Assembly (NCBI RefSeq): GCF_020616555.1
Contig: NZ_CP085173.1
Coordinates: 1,612,001 to 1,676,000, forward strand
Length of the DNA: 64,000 bases
Reading direction: 5' to 3'
Source: Streptomyces longhuiensis
GTDB lineage: Bacteria > Actinomycetota > Actinomycetes > Streptomycetales > Streptomycetaceae
The notes beneath the pieces are model-generated. The model was not told where the DNA came from and did no database searches. It was given only the letters and a program-made list of their open reading frames with translations. Position 1 is the first letter of the stretch. Every line of letters starts with the position of its first letter. A program made the position numbers and the translations under genes. Below, piece by piece: positions 54,276-63,034 of this stretch.

Positions 54276-54860
54276 ATGGAACTCATAGGTGAGATCACCG
54301 CCGGCCGCCCCCTGCTCGTGCTGGCCGTGAAGGAAGAGGCGCAGTTCCTCGACACGGATCTCCCCGTCCTGCTCACCGGCATGGGCAAGGTCAACGCGGC
54401 GACCGCGCTGGCCACCGTCCTGGCCCGCGGCCCGCGCCCCTCGGGCATCGTGAATCTGGGCACGGCGGGTGCGCTGCGACCGGGCTGGACGGGCACCCAC
54501 GTCATCGGCTCCGTGATCCAGCACGACCTGGACAACGCCGTGCTCGCCTCCCTGACGGGCGAGGTCTACGGTGCGCCGATCGACCTGCCCGACCACGGCG
54601 GGCCCGTCCTCGCGACCGGCGACTCCTTCATCTCCGACGAGGCGGCCCGCGCCCGCCTGGCCGCGCACGCCCCGCTCGTCGACATGGAGGGCTACGCTCT
54701 CGCGTCCGCCGCCCAGCAGGCCGGTGTTCCGCTGCGCATCGTCAAGCACGTCAGCGACGAGGCGGGCGACGGCGCGGCCAGGACGTGGCGCGAGACGGTC
54801 GCCGACTGCGCGCGCGTCCTCGCCGACTGGACCACGCGAAACGTCCCCGTACGCCCCTGA
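54276..54860 (+). CDS. Nucleosidase (MTA/SAH-type phosphorylase superfamily)
   Basis: A 194-residue PNP/UDP-fold protein with GMGKVNAATALATVL, VNLGTAGALRPGW and DMEGYALASAAQQAGVPLRIVKHVSDEA (catalytic Asp/Glu region). It probably hydrolyses a purine nucleoside such as 5'-methylthioadenosine; exact specificity is unknown. It is short for the family but looks complete. Confidence 0.83.
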   Translation: MELIGEITAGRPLLVLAVKEEAQFLDTDLPVLLTGMGKVNAATALATVLARGPRPSGIVNLGTAGALRPGWTGTHVIGSVIQHDLDNAVLASLTGEVYGAPIDLPDHGGPVLATGDSFISDEAARARLAAHAPLVDMEGYALASAAQQAGVPLRIVKHVSDEAGDGAARTWRETVADCARVLADWTTRNVPVRP

Positions 54861-54912
54861 TCCACGACTCCCCCGGCAGGCCGCGGGTCCGGCGATGAGA
54901 TGATCTCGGGCC

Positions 54913-55962
54913 ATGTCCCGCGCGCGCCGGCACTCCCGCCGAGCCCGTCGGGCGCCCTCCGACCGAGACGAGCACGCCTTGGGAACCCGGCCGACGGCCC
55001 AGGTCACCCGAACCGTCCCCTCCTCCGCCACGTCCGCCTCCGCCGACGAAGGCGACGACGACCACGGCCCCGTGCCGGGCGACACGTCGATGTCCTGGCC
55101 CCGGCTGTGGGCGGCGCTGCGTCGCACGCCGGTGTCGATGTGGAGCGACGACGTGTCGGACTGGGCCGCGGCGCTGACGTACTACGCGATCCTCGCCCTG
55201 CTGCCCGCCATGCTCGTGACCGTCTCGCTCATCGGCCTGGTCAGCCCGGCGACGACGGACGCCCTGATCGCGCAGGTGACGGCCTGGGCGCCCGCCGAGT
55301 CGGGCGCCGCCCTGCACGAGTCGCTCCGCCACATGGCACACGAGCGGTCCGCCGCGCTCACCGTGACGATCGCGGGCGCCGTCAGTGCCCTGTGGTCGGC
55401 GTCGAGTTACTCGGCCGTGTTCCGCCGGGCCCTGCACACGCTGCACGGCGTCCGCGACACGAGGCCCGTGTGGCGCAAGGCCCACCGCATCCTGCTGACC
55501 GCCTGCACCCTGCTCGCGCTCCTCGTGACCAGCGCGCTCGTCCTCGTGCTCAGCGGATCCCTCGCCCAGTCCCTCGGGCACTGGCTCGGGCTCGGCGACA
55601 CGGTCGCCGCGGCCTGGGACTTCCTCAAGTGGCCCGCCCTGCTGTGCCTGGTGGCGCTGCTCGTCCTGGTCCTGTTCCGCTCGGGGCCGCCCGCCGCCCG
55701 AGGATGGCGGCACGGCCTGCCGGGCGGTCTGCTGGCCGCGCTGATCTGGCTCGTCGCGTCGGCCGGCTTCACGTTCTACGCCTCGCAGCTCGGCACCTAC
55801 AGCAAGCTCTACGGCTCCCTGGCGGGGGGCATCGTCTTCCTCGTCTGGCTGTGGGTGTCGAACCTGGCGTTGCTGGCCGGGGCCCAGTTCGGCGTCGAAC
55901 TGGACCGGGCCGCGCCCCACCCGCCGGAGGTCAGCGCCGGCGACGCAGCGCCTGCGGAGTGA
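54913..55962 (+). CDS. YihY/BrkB-family membrane protein
   Basis: A 349-residue protein: an Arg-rich then Asp/Glu-rich N-terminal tail of about 60 residues, then about six helices with the family motifs WAAALTYYAILALLPAMLV, ALWSASSYSAVFRRAL and AGIVFLVWLWVSNLALLAGAQFGVELDR-type ending. Its function is unknown despite old names. Its 3' end overlaps the convergent flavoenzyme gene by 32 bases. Confidence 0.88.
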   Translation: MSRARRHSRRARRAPSDRDEHALGTRPTAQVTRTVPSSATSASADEGDDDHGPVPGDTSMSWPRLWAALRRTPVSMWSDDVSDWAAALTYYAILALLPAMLVTVSLIGLVSPATTDALIAQVTAWAPAESGAALHESLRHMAHERSAALTVTIAGAVSALWSASSYSAVFRRALHTLHGVRDTRPVWRKAHRILLTACTLLALLVTSALVLVLSGSLAQSLGHWLGLGDTVAAAWDFLKWPALLCLVALLVLVLFRSGPPAARGWRHGLPGGLLAALIWLVASAGFTFYASQLGTYSKLYGSLAGGIVFLVWLWVSNLALLAGAQFGVELDRAAPHPPEVSAGDAAPAE

Positions 55963-57097
55963 GGTCGGCGAGCGTCGGGTAGCCGTCGACGGCCATGATC
56001 AGGTCGGTCTCCGCGAGCAGGGACCGCAGCACGTGGACGATGCCGTCGACGCCGCCGAGGGCGAGCCCGTAGGCATAGGGGCGGCCGATGCCGACCGCCG
56101 TCGCGCCGAGGGCGAGCGCCTTGACCACGTCGGCCCCGGAGCGCACGCCCGAGTCGAACAGGACGGGCAGACCGTCGGCGGCCTCCACCACGTCGGGCAG
56201 GGCGTCGATGGCGGCGAGCCCTCCGTTGGCCTGCCGTCCGCCGTGGTTCGAGCAGTAGATGCCGTCGACGCCGCCGTCCTTGGCGCGTCGTACGTCCTCG
56301 GGGTGGCACAGACCCTTGACGATCAGCGGAAGGTTGGTGAGCGAGCGCAGCCAGGGGAGGTCGTCCCACGTCAGGGGGTTGCCGAAGACGCTCGCGAACT
56401 GCATGACGACGGCCTGCGTGTCATCGGCGCGGCCCTGCGGGAGCCGGGAGCGGAAGACCGGGTCGGAGGTGTAGTTGCTGAGGCAGTGGCCGCGCAGCTG
56501 GGGGAAGTTGCCGGTGGACAGGTCGCGGGGCCGCCAGCCGGTGACCCAGGTGTCCATGGTGACGACGATCCCCTTGAAGCCGGCCGCCTCGGCACGGCTG
56601 ACGAGGCTCTCGGCGAGGTCGCGGTCGGTCGGCGTGTAGAGCTGGAAGAAGCCGGGGGTGTCGCCGAACTCCTTGGCCACGTCCTCCATGGGGTCGGCGG
56701 ACAGGGTGGAGGCCACCATCGGAACCCCCGTGCGCGCGGCGGCCCGTGCCGTCGCCAGGTCCCCGTGCCCGTCCTGCCCGCAGAGCCCGATCACACCGAC
56801 GGGACACATGAACAGCGGGCTGTCGAGCTTCAGTCCGAAGAGGTCGACGGTCAGGTCCCGCTTGCTCGCCCCGACGAACATGCGCGGAACAAGCCCCCAC
56901 TGTTCGAACGCGGTGACGTTCGCGCGCTGGGTGAACTCGTCGCCCGCGCCACCCGCGACGTACGACCACACGGACGGCGCGAGCGCCTCGCTCGCCCGCT
57001 GCTCCAACTCCGCGAAGCCCATGGGCAGCTCGGGGACGACACCCCCGAGCGCGTTGAAGTAGATCTCGTGCTGGTAGTCACCGAACTGCTGCGTCAT
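55931..57097 (-). CDS. FMN-dependent alpha-hydroxy-acid oxidase, lactate 2-monooxygenase type
   Basis: A 388-residue TIM-barrel flavoenzyme that would oxidise L-lactate or a similar 2-hydroxy acid. Key segments are YVAGGAGDEFTQRAN near the N-terminus, SNHGGRQANGGLAAIDALP with the catalytic His and Arg, and VLFDSGVRSGADVVKALALGATAVGIGRPYAYGLALGG, the FMN phosphate site. The long central loop (VTGWRPRDLSTGNFPQLRG) fits lactate 2-monooxygenase. ATG at 57097 is preferred over GTG 57106 because GAGGAGG needs the spacing. An 11-bp inverted repeat lies just upstream. Confidence 0.88.
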   Translation of the reverse strand: MTQQFGDYQHEIYFNALGGVVPELPMGFAELEQRASEALAPSVWSYVAGGAGDEFTQRANVTAFEQWGLVPRMFVGASKRDLTVDLFGLKLDSPLFMCPVGVIGLCGQDGHGDLATARAAARTGVPMVASTLSADPMEDVAKEFGDTPGFFQLYTPTDRDLAESLVSRAEAAGFKGIVVTMDTWVTGWRPRDLSTGNFPQLRGHCLSNYTSDPVFRSRLPQGRADDTQAVVMQFASVFGNPLTWDDLPWLRSLTNLPLIVKGLCHPEDVRRAKDGGVDGIYCSNHGGRQANGGLAAIDALPDVVEAADGLPVLFDSGVRSGADVVKALALGATAVGIGRPYAYGLALGGVDGIVHVLRSLLAETDLIMAVDGYPTLADLTPQALRRRR

Positions 57098-57116
57098 CGC
57101 GGCCACCCTCCTCGTC

Positions 57117-57146
57117 GAACGCCACCGTGTCCTGGCGGTGGCGTTC
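57117..57146. promoter_or_regulatory. 11-bp inverted repeat before the flavoenzyme gene
   Basis: GAACGCCACCG (57117-57127) and CGGTGGCGTTC (57136-57146) are perfect inverted repeats with an 8-base spacer, 20 bases upstream of the flavoenzyme start. It may be an operator or a 5'-UTR hairpin. Confidence 0.5.
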
Positions 57147-57176
57147 AGACACTAGTGCGCAGGCCTGCGGATGGGA

Positions 57177-57214
57177 GCCCGTGGGGTGCAGGGTCAGGTC
57201 CGCACCCCACGGGC
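57177..57214 (-). terminator. Strong hairpin after the TetR gene
   Basis: GCCCGTGGGGTGC (57177-57189) pairs perfectly with GCACCCCACGGGC (57202-57214), a 13-bp stem with a 12-base loop, 38 bases past the TetR stop. Confidence 0.75.
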
Positions 57215-57252
57215 GGCTCGATGCCGGCTGCGCGCCGAGGGCCGGCCGGAGA

Positions 57253-57795
57253 TCAGCCGGAGGTCATGCGCAGCACGGCCGCCCGGGTGAGCTCGCGGCT
57301 CTGCGGGGCGGTGTCGAGGGAGCGGTGCAGGACCAACCCCTCGATCAGCGCGTCCAGTTGGCGGGCGGTGTCCGCGTCGAAGTGCCGCTCCAGGAGGTCG
57401 CGGCTGCGCGCCATCCAGGCGTGGGTGAGTTCGCGGTACTCGTCGCGGCGGGCGGCGAGGGCGTAGAGCTCGTGGGTGAGGACGAGATCGCGACGCGAGC
57501 CCGCGGACAGCGCGTGGATGAGGTCGGTGACGGCTTCGCGGGCCCGCTCGGGGGTGCCGACGTCGGCCAGGTGCCGCTCGAACACGGCCACGATCTCGTC
57601 GGCGAACCGGGTGAAGGCCTCGCGCAACAGGTCGTCGATGCCGGCGAAGTGGTAGGTCATCGAGCCGAGCGGCACGTCGGCGCGTACGGCGATCTTGCGG
57701 TGGGAGACCCCGGCGACGCCCTGTTCGGCGATGTGGTCGAGGGTGGCTGTGAGGATGCGCTCGCGGCGCTGTGGGTCCGTGCGTCCGGTAGCCAT
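57253..57795 (-). CDS. TetR-family regulator
   Basis: A 180-residue repressor with the HTH segment SHRKIAVRADVPLGSMTYHFAGIDDLL. It lies 10 bases downstream of the sugar acetyltransferase gene on the same strand, so it is the second gene of that operon. It probably represses its own operon through the GTACG palindromes at 58393-58426. Confidence 0.88.
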   Translation of the reverse strand: MATGRTDPQRRERILTATLDHIAEQGVAGVSHRKIAVRADVPLGSMTYHFAGIDDLLREAFTRFADEIVAVFERHLADVGTPERAREAVTDLIHALSAGSRRDLVLTHELYALAARRDEYRELTHAWMARSRDLLERHFDADTARQLDALIEGLVLHRSLDTAPQSRELTRAAVLRMTSG

Positions 57796-57805
57796 GGGGC
57801 GCCGG

Positions 57806-58390
57806 TCAGAGGGTGCGGACGGGGCGGGCGGGGTTGCCGACGGCCACGACGTTCGCCGGGACGTCCTTGGTGACCACGGCTCCGGCGCCGATGACGGAGT
57901 TGTCCCCGATGGTCACTCCGGGGCACACGATGACCCCGCCGCCGAGCCAGACGTTGTCGCCGATGGTGATGGGCAGCGCGGCTTCCAGCTTGTCGCGGCG
58001 GGGCTGCGGTTCCACCGGATGGGTGGGGGTGAGGAGTTGGACGTTGGGTCCGATCTGGCAGTCCTCGCCGATGGTGATCCGGGCGACGTCGAGCGCGGTG
58101 AGGTGGTAGTTGACGAAGGTGCGGGCGCCGATGGTGATGTTGCCGCCGTAGTCGACGTACAGCGGCGGCCGCACCTCGACGCCCTCTCCCACGGACTCGA
58201 GCAGGTCGGCCAGGATCGGCCGGGCCTTGTCGGCGTCCTCGATGAAGGCGTCCTGGTAGCGGGCGGCCAGCCGCATCGCCCGCTGCTGACGCCGGGCGAT
58301 CTCCGGATCGTCGGCGATGTAGAGGTCACCCGCGAGCATGCGCTCCAGGTTCGTCCGCGGGTCGTCGGCAAAGTGGTCCGTCGTCGTCAT
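57806..58390 (-). CDS. Maltose/galactoside O-acetyltransferase-like protein
   Basis: A 194-residue left-handed beta-helix acetyltransferase. The N-terminal Mac domain reads LERMLAGDLYIADDPEIARRQ. Hexapeptide repeats (IGARTFVNYHLTALDVARITIGEDCQIGPNV in outline) end in the acetyl-CoA site IGAGAVVTKDVPANVVAVGNPAR; the catalytic His is in TPTHP. It acetylates a sugar, perhaps for detoxification. It is first in an operon with its TetR gene. Confidence 0.92.
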   Translation of the reverse strand: MTTTDHFADDPRTNLERMLAGDLYIADDPEIARRQQRAMRLAARYQDAFIEDADKARPILADLLESVGEGVEVRPPLYVDYGGNITIGARTFVNYHLTALDVARITIGEDCQIGPNVQLLTPTHPVEPQPRRDKLEAALPITIGDNVWLGGGVIVCPGVTIGDNSVIGAGAVVTKDVPANVVAVGNPARPVRTL

Positions 58391-58392
58391 GC

Positions 58393-58426
58393 GTACGATC
58401 GTACCCTCCAGAATGTACGAACGTAC
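58393..58426. promoter_or_regulatory. Two GTACG..CGTAC operators
   Basis: GTACGATCGTAC (58393-58404) and GTACGAACGTAC (58415-58426) are two 12-bp copies of GTACG-N2-CGTAC, with starts 22 bases apart. They lie immediately upstream of the acetyltransferase ATG (58390). Their position suits autorepression by the TetR protein of the operon. Confidence 0.72.
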
Positions 58427-58464
58427 GCTCGCGATCGACGAGTCACCGGGCGCAGTGCGCTCGG

Positions 58465-58536
58465 CCCGGCCAACCCGGCCAACCCGGCCAACCCGGCCAA
58501 CTCGACTAACCCGACTAACCCGGCTAACCCGGCTGC
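58465..58536. repeat. 9-bp tandem repeat array
   Basis: Eight units of 9 bp: four perfect copies of CCCGGCCAA, then variants CTCGACTAA, CCCGACTAA, CCCGGCTAA and CCCGGCTGC. It lies between the acetyltransferase promoter and the 3' end of the next gene and reaches into the last codons of that gene. Confidence 0.85.
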
Positions 58537-59474
58537 CGCATCAGCATGTCCCGGACCGCGATGCCGTGGTGGACGCGCAGCCGGTGCAGTTCCCACAGGC
58601 CGACGGCGGTCACCGAGACGGGGGCGCCGAGCATGAGCAGCACCCGGAGGGGGCCCGGCACACCCGCGTAGGCGTCGGTGAACAGGTCGACGAGCGTCAT
58701 CTCCCACACCAGCGTCATGGCCAGCAGCGGCGGCACGGTCTCGTGGATGTCCGCGGTGCGGAAGACGTGCACGAGCGCCAGGCCGATGCCCCAGAAGATG
58801 AAGGGCACCACCCACAGGAACGTCAGGATCGTCACGCCGTAGGTGACGACCGCCATCGCCGGACCGGTGGCGAACCGGCCGTCGACGAAACCGGAGAGCA
58901 CGGCGGCCGGGAACACGGCGACCGCCGCCACGATCGCCACGATCGCGCCGAAACACCTGCCGGCCCGGCGCAGCAGTTCACGGCGGGCGGAGGGCGCGGC
59001 GAGAGCGAGCAGGACACCCACGGCGACGGGGAAGGTCACCGACAGCATCAGGACGCTGTTCCAGGACTGGCTCAGCCGGTCGTCGGCGATGTCACTCACC
59101 GACTGGGCCACCTTGTACGCCAACGACATCCACACCAGCGCGCCCAGACCGACCAGCGTGCGGATCTTCTGGACGCGGGCGACGAGGGCGTCGTCCACCA
59201 TGCCGGGGCGGGACGGCTTGAACACCCTGCGGGCGGTGTGGATGGGGCCGATCCTCACCCACAGCCGGCGGAAGGGGCCGGGCGGTACCGGCGGGCCGGG
59301 GTGCGGCGGGTAGGGCTGGGGCACGTAGGGGTGCGGGATCCGCGGCGGGTGACCACCGTCGGGCGGCTGTGGCGGGTACGGGCCCTGGGGCGGTGGCGGG
59401 TACGGGCCGGGCTGGGGCTGGTGCCCCGCACGTGGGTCGTAGGGCGGCTGCCCGCCCGGATTCCAGGCGTTCAT
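58524..59474 (-). CDS. Proline-rich-tailed membrane protein
   Basis: A 316-residue protein. The first 70 residues are Pro/Gly/Tyr-rich (PPYDPRAGHQPQPGPYPPP), followed by a conserved-looking segment (GPIHTARRVFKPSRPGMVDDALVARVQKI) and five to six helices. This layout is common in Streptomyces proteins of unknown function. The C-terminus runs into a 9-bp repeat array. The start is MNAWNPGG at 59474. Confidence 0.78.
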   Translation of the reverse strand: MNAWNPGGQPPYDPRAGHQPQPGPYPPPPQGPYPPQPPDGGHPPRIPHPYVPQPYPPHPGPPVPPGPFRRLWVRIGPIHTARRVFKPSRPGMVDDALVARVQKIRTLVGLGALVWMSLAYKVAQSVSDIADDRLSQSWNSVLMLSVTFPVAVGVLLALAAPSARRELLRRAGRCFGAIVAIVAAVAVFPAAVLSGFVDGRFATGPAMAVVTYGVTILTFLWVVPFIFWGIGLALVHVFRTADIHETVPPLLAMTLVWEMTLVDLFTDAYAGVPGPLRVLLMLGAPVSVTAVGLWELHRLRVHHGIAVRDMLMRQPG

Positions 59475-59586
59475 GTGTTTCCCCCGAGGTGTGACCGAGA
59501 TGGGACACGAGCGGCAACACAATAGAGGCGGCGCGTCCCGAAGAACCCTTGCCGGGCGACACGGCGACGGTATCGATGCCGACGGT

Positions 59587-60195
59587 TCAAACGGCGGTGG
59601 CCGGGCGGTAGCGCACGTTCACCACGAGCGACGGGTCGCTGCCGTTGACGAGGCCGAGTCGGACCGGCGCGCCGCCGGGGTTGTCGAACAGGCGGATCCC
59701 GTCGCCGAGCAGGACCGGCGCGATGTGCAGGTCGATCTCGTCGATGAGCCCGCGCTCCAGGAGCTGACGGCCGATCGTGGGTGACAGGACCTCAAGGTTC
59801 TTGCCCCCGGCGGCATCCAGAGCGATCCGGACCGCCTCGGCCACGTCGCAGTCGAGGAACGTCACGCCGTCTGCGGGCTTCAGCTCCTCGGGACGGTGGG
59901 TGAGGACGAACACGAGCCCCTGCCACCGGCCGCCGTAGGTCGCGCTCGCGTCGGGGTAGGCGTCCCAGCCGTCCCGGCCGCCCAGCACGGCGCCGGTCGT
60001 CTGCGCGTACTCCTCGATCAGGCCGGGCCGCGACGTGACGCCCGTCATCCAGTCCATGGAATGCCCCGGCCCCGCCACGAAGCCGTCCAGGGACATCGTG
60101 AAGTGCCAGAGCACCTTGCCCGATCCGGTCTGCCGTTCCGTATCCGTGATCGGCGGGGCGGCATCGGGGTTCCGCGGGGTCTCGGCGGTGGGCAT
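59587..60195 (-). CDS. Dihydrofolate reductase-like / RibD C-terminal domain protein
   Basis: A 202-residue protein of the RibD_C/YyaP family: VLWHFTMSLDGFVAGPGHSMDW near the start, VLGGRDGWDAY, then a LEVLSPTIGRQLLERGLIDEIDLHIAPVLLGDG-type ending. It has an NADPH-dependent reductase fold; the substrate is unknown. It is common and unlinked in actinobacteria. Confidence 0.88.
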   Translation of the reverse strand: MPTAETPRNPDAAPPITDTERQTGSGKVLWHFTMSLDGFVAGPGHSMDWMTGVTSRPGLIEEYAQTTGAVLGGRDGWDAYPDASATYGGRWQGLVFVLTHRPEELKPADGVTFLDCDVAEAVRIALDAAGGKNLEVLSPTIGRQLLERGLIDEIDLHIAPVLLGDGIRLFDNPGGAPVRLGLVNGSDPSLVVNVRYRPATAV

Positions 60196-61091
60196 GAGCG
60201 GTCCTCTCGTCGGCGGTCACTGTTCCATGGACCCGGTACGACCCGAGAACTCATCGCCGACGCCCGGACCCTGCCGCTTCCGCAGTCCGTGACGGCGGAG
60301 GGAGGGTGCCCGGCGGCAGGAAGCCGGCGGCGTGGGCGTCGACGGCTTTGCCCCTGCTCCGCGGGCTCGGCGATTCGCACGTTGGCCAGACGACCGCGCA
60401 CACGACTGAGCGTGTGGTTGCCGTTCGCCTCTTCGCCATGCGCCACAGCCTTGGCGCACAGGCCGAGCACGCCGGACGCGGCAGGCAACGGCACGTTGTT
60501 CGTCTGTGCCGTCTCAAGGCCTAGACGCAGGTCCTTGGCCTGGAGGGCGACGGGGAAGCCGGCGTTGCCGTCGCCTGTGAGCCCCACCCGACGGCGCCAG
60601 GTCCCAAGAACCGGTCCAGGTACTGACCGACTCGGCTTCGCATCAGGAGGTCTCGCGCGTTTCTATAGATCAGCAGCGAGTGAGGCCGTGTATCGCAAGC
60701 AGAGGAAAGACCTCCTCGTGACCTGCTCGGCCCAGAAGCTCGGGTTCGTCCAGTGCTGCGAGCGCATCGGTTCGCCGGGATGCGTTCAGGCCGCCTGTGA
60801 CTCGCAGCCGTGGATGACCACCCCGAGGCGGCATCGAGCGAGGAGTTCCGACACGAAGCGAGGTCTTCTTGGTCGGGCAGGCCAAGGCAGACGGGGCGAT
60901 GCAACCCTCACCGGGGCGCACGAACATACGCCTGCGGACCGGCACGCCGCCTCGCAGGCCAGGCGCGGCTCCGGCACGCACGGCCTGAAGAGCGGGTGCG
61001 ACACGACGAACCGGCCCCGGCACACTCTCGAAGGGACGCGCCGGGACCGGTTCCTGTTCGGATCGCCGCCCCCTACGGGCGGGTGCCGGCG
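60196..61091. other. Gene-poor stretch with a dehydrogenase relic
   Basis: About 900 bases without an intact gene. The minus strand near 60378-60587 holds a recognisable fragment (separate entry). The rest has open frames of poor composition and no family resemblance. I see no RNA gene or insertion sequence. Confidence 0.6.
60378..60587 (-). pseudogene. Relic of a 3-hydroxyisobutyrate dehydrogenase-type enzyme
   Basis: The minus strand reads GNAGFPVALQAKDLRLGLET, then NVPLPAASGVLGLCAKAVAHG and EEANGNHTLSRV. This is the end of the C-terminal NAD-binding_11 domain of the beta-hydroxyacid dehydrogenase family (F-x-L-x-L-x-x-K-D-L, then P-L-P). The Rossmann domain is missing and the frame after residue 70 loses resemblance. 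It is a fragment left after deletion. Confidence 0.65.
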
Positions 61092-61364
61092 TCAGCCACG
61101 GGGGCCGCGGTGGCACTCCTGATGGGCGGGACGCCAGACGCGGGTCCACTGGCCGGGGTGCCAGCGGTGGTGCCGGTCCCGGAACGCCGGGTGCCACTGC
61201 CGTGCCCAGTGGCCCGCCACCTTCACGCAGTGGTGCGACGCCACCGGCGGGCGGTGGTCCTGCGGAGCGGCCGACGCGGTGCCGACCGTGCCGACGACCG
61301 CGCCCGCGGCCAGCGCCACCGTCGCCGCCCCCAGGGCCGCGGCCCTCTTCAACCCGTTGATCAT
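61092..61364 (-). CDS. Small secreted His/Trp-rich protein
   Basis: 90 residues with a signal peptide (LKRAAALGAATVALAAGAVV, cleavage near TASAA). The mature part of about 53 residues is very rich in His, Trp and Arg (HHCVKVAGHWARQWHPAF, HHRWHPGQWTRVWRPAHQEC) and has two Cys. The His clusters suggest metal binding, but there is no recognised family. ATG at 61364 follows AAAGG. Confidence 0.6.
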   Translation of the reverse strand: MINGLKRAAALGAATVALAAGAVVGTVGTASAAPQDHRPPVASHHCVKVAGHWARQWHPAFRDRHHRWHPGQWTRVWRPAHQECHRGPRG

Positions 61365-62110
61365 GTTCAGACCTTTCCCTACGAACCGGGGCTGACGCCC
61401 CGGCACTGCCCGGACCGTTCGGCCGGGCACGCACTGATCCTCACCTTCCGAAACCGCCAAATCACCGCAGAACACTGCCTCTTAGGAAATGCAGATCCAT
61501 TTCTCATTCAGCTCAAATAGTCATATCTACGCGTCCATGCTGTAGTTCCTCGCACGCCACCACCCTGCACATGCACCACCACTCGGGGACCGCGGCACAG
61601 GCGCCCCACCTGGATGCGCTCGGCCGTCGCCGAGAACCGCACCATGCGGGCCTCGGAGCCCCACCTCTGCAGCGTGGTGGTCAGGCGGGGTGGCCACTCG
61701 ATCCGACGCCGGGACCGCCGAACATGCCGACTCCGCGAACAGCGAGGTCAAGCCCGACCATGCCGCACTGTTCGACCGGCCGGCCGAGGCGGCCGACGAG
61801 GTCATCGTGATGCCGCACGAGATCACACCCTTGGCAGCGGCGGGATAAGTACCGCCCACATGCAGAAACGCCATCCACGCGACCGATGTCTTCCTGGCGG
61901 TTGGCTGCCCTGAGACCGAGCCCCAAGCGCTCGCGATCCGGTCATCGGACCTGACCCGCAAGGATCGAAGGGAGCGGGCGACACCGACGTGGCCACGCTG
62001 TGCGACCGCGCTTCCGACATCGTTGTCGAAAACGCGGCCTGCACGGGTCGCCGCCCTATGGGATGCGGCAGGCCCCGAGGGGGCACCGCGTGCCGGGGCG
62101 TGCGGACGCC
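61365..62110. other. Gene-poor stretch
   Basis: About 750 bases without a supported gene. Short plus-strand segments between 61740 and 62050 (DEVIVMPHEITPLAA, VATLCDRASDIVVENAA) look like former coding sequence interrupted by stops and frame changes, but I cannot name the parent family. The AT content is higher near 61480-61530, upstream of the small secreted protein, and may hold its promoter. Confidence 0.5.
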
Positions 62111-63034
62111 TTATGGCGTGTAGACGGCGTCACTGCCGTACAGCTCCCTGGTGAACGCGGAGACGTCGGCGCTGCGATCGGCGCCGTCGAGGTTGTACGT
62201 CAGATAGACGCCGTACCCCTCACTGACGGTGCGGCGGGCGAGGTCCGCGACCGTGCTCTGCGAGGTCCGGCCGATCTCGACGGCCGCCGGCGAAAGCTTC
62301 GACTTGGGCAGTGCGATGCCGGGGACCTGCCAGGTGCCGTAGTACGGGTTCCAGGCGTAGTCGAACTTGGACGAGACGTCGACGCCGCCGTAGGACAGGC
62401 GCGACGCGGCCGGGCCGATGTTGTAGAGGCTGATGATCTTGTCCGGCATGTTCGCGCGCAGTGCCGTCACCAGGTTCACGAATGAGCTGTCGTTGGGCTG
62501 GCCGGTGCCGTTGTTGCCGTACTCGGCGTACTCGTCGTCGAAGTCGATGCCGTCGAGGCCGTACTGGGCCACGGTGTCCGACAGTTGCTTCGCGAACGCC
62601 GAAGCCGCCTGCTGGGACGGGAAGTTGGCGAAGCCCGCGCCCTGGTGGTTGCCGAGCACCGAGAGGACGACCTTGATGCCCTTCTGCTGCAGCGGGCGTA
62701 TCTGCGTGGCGGCATTGTCGAGGACGCGCTGCACGTTCTCGTTGAAGGACAGATACGCCGCCTTCGTGCCCGTGTCGTAGTTGATGTTCGCCGCGAAGAT
62801 CACGGCGACGTCGAAGACGTTGCCGCCGCCGTTGGCGAGCGTGTACTTGCCGGCGTTGAGCATGCTGTTGTTGTTCACCTCGATGTACGCCACCGAGGTG
62901 GGCCCCGCCTTCGCGGGGGAAGGGGCGGGGGCAGCCGCCGCGCCGGTCGTGGCGGTCGCGCCGAAGGCGAGGGCCGCGACGGCCGCGAGCGCGAGCGCGG
63001 CCGTGCGCACTCTGCTCCGTGCCAGAGTCAACAT
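62111..63034 (-). CDS. Endo-beta-N-acetylglucosaminidase H (GH18)
   Basis: A 307-residue secreted enzyme that cuts the chitobiose core of high-mannose and hybrid N-glycans. The mature sequence is very close to Streptomyces plicatus endo H, as I recall that sequence: TSVAYIEVNNNSMLNAGKYT, DVAVIFAANINYDTGTK, VLSVLGNHQGAGFANF and the catalytic GLDGIDFDDEYAEYG with its Asp/Glu pair. The signal peptide is MLTLARSRVRTAALAL up to GAAAAPAPS. ATG at 63034 is chosen because it aligns with the known precursor start. A short palindrome, ACGCC-ATAA-GGCGT, covers the stop codon. Confidence 0.96.
   Translation of the reverse strand: MLTLARSRVRTAALALAAVAALAFGATATTGAAAAPAPSPAKAGPTSVAYIEVNNNSMLNAGKYTLANGGGNVFDVAVIFAANINYDTGTKAAYLSFNENVQRVLDNAATQIRPLQQKGIKVVLSVLGNHQGAGFANFPSQQAASAFAKQLSDTVAQYGLDGIDFDDEYAEYGNNGTGQPNDSSFVNLVTALRANMPDKIISLYNIGPAASRLSYGGVDVSSKFDYAWNPYYGTWQVPGIALPKSKLSPAAVEIGRTSQSTVADLARRTVSEGYGVYLTYNLDGADRSADVSAFTRELYGSDAVYTP

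Noticed and set aside
58465..58536. 9-bp array considered as a CRISPR or iteron origin
   Set aside because: Units are adjacent without spacers, decay to one side, and no replication gene is near.
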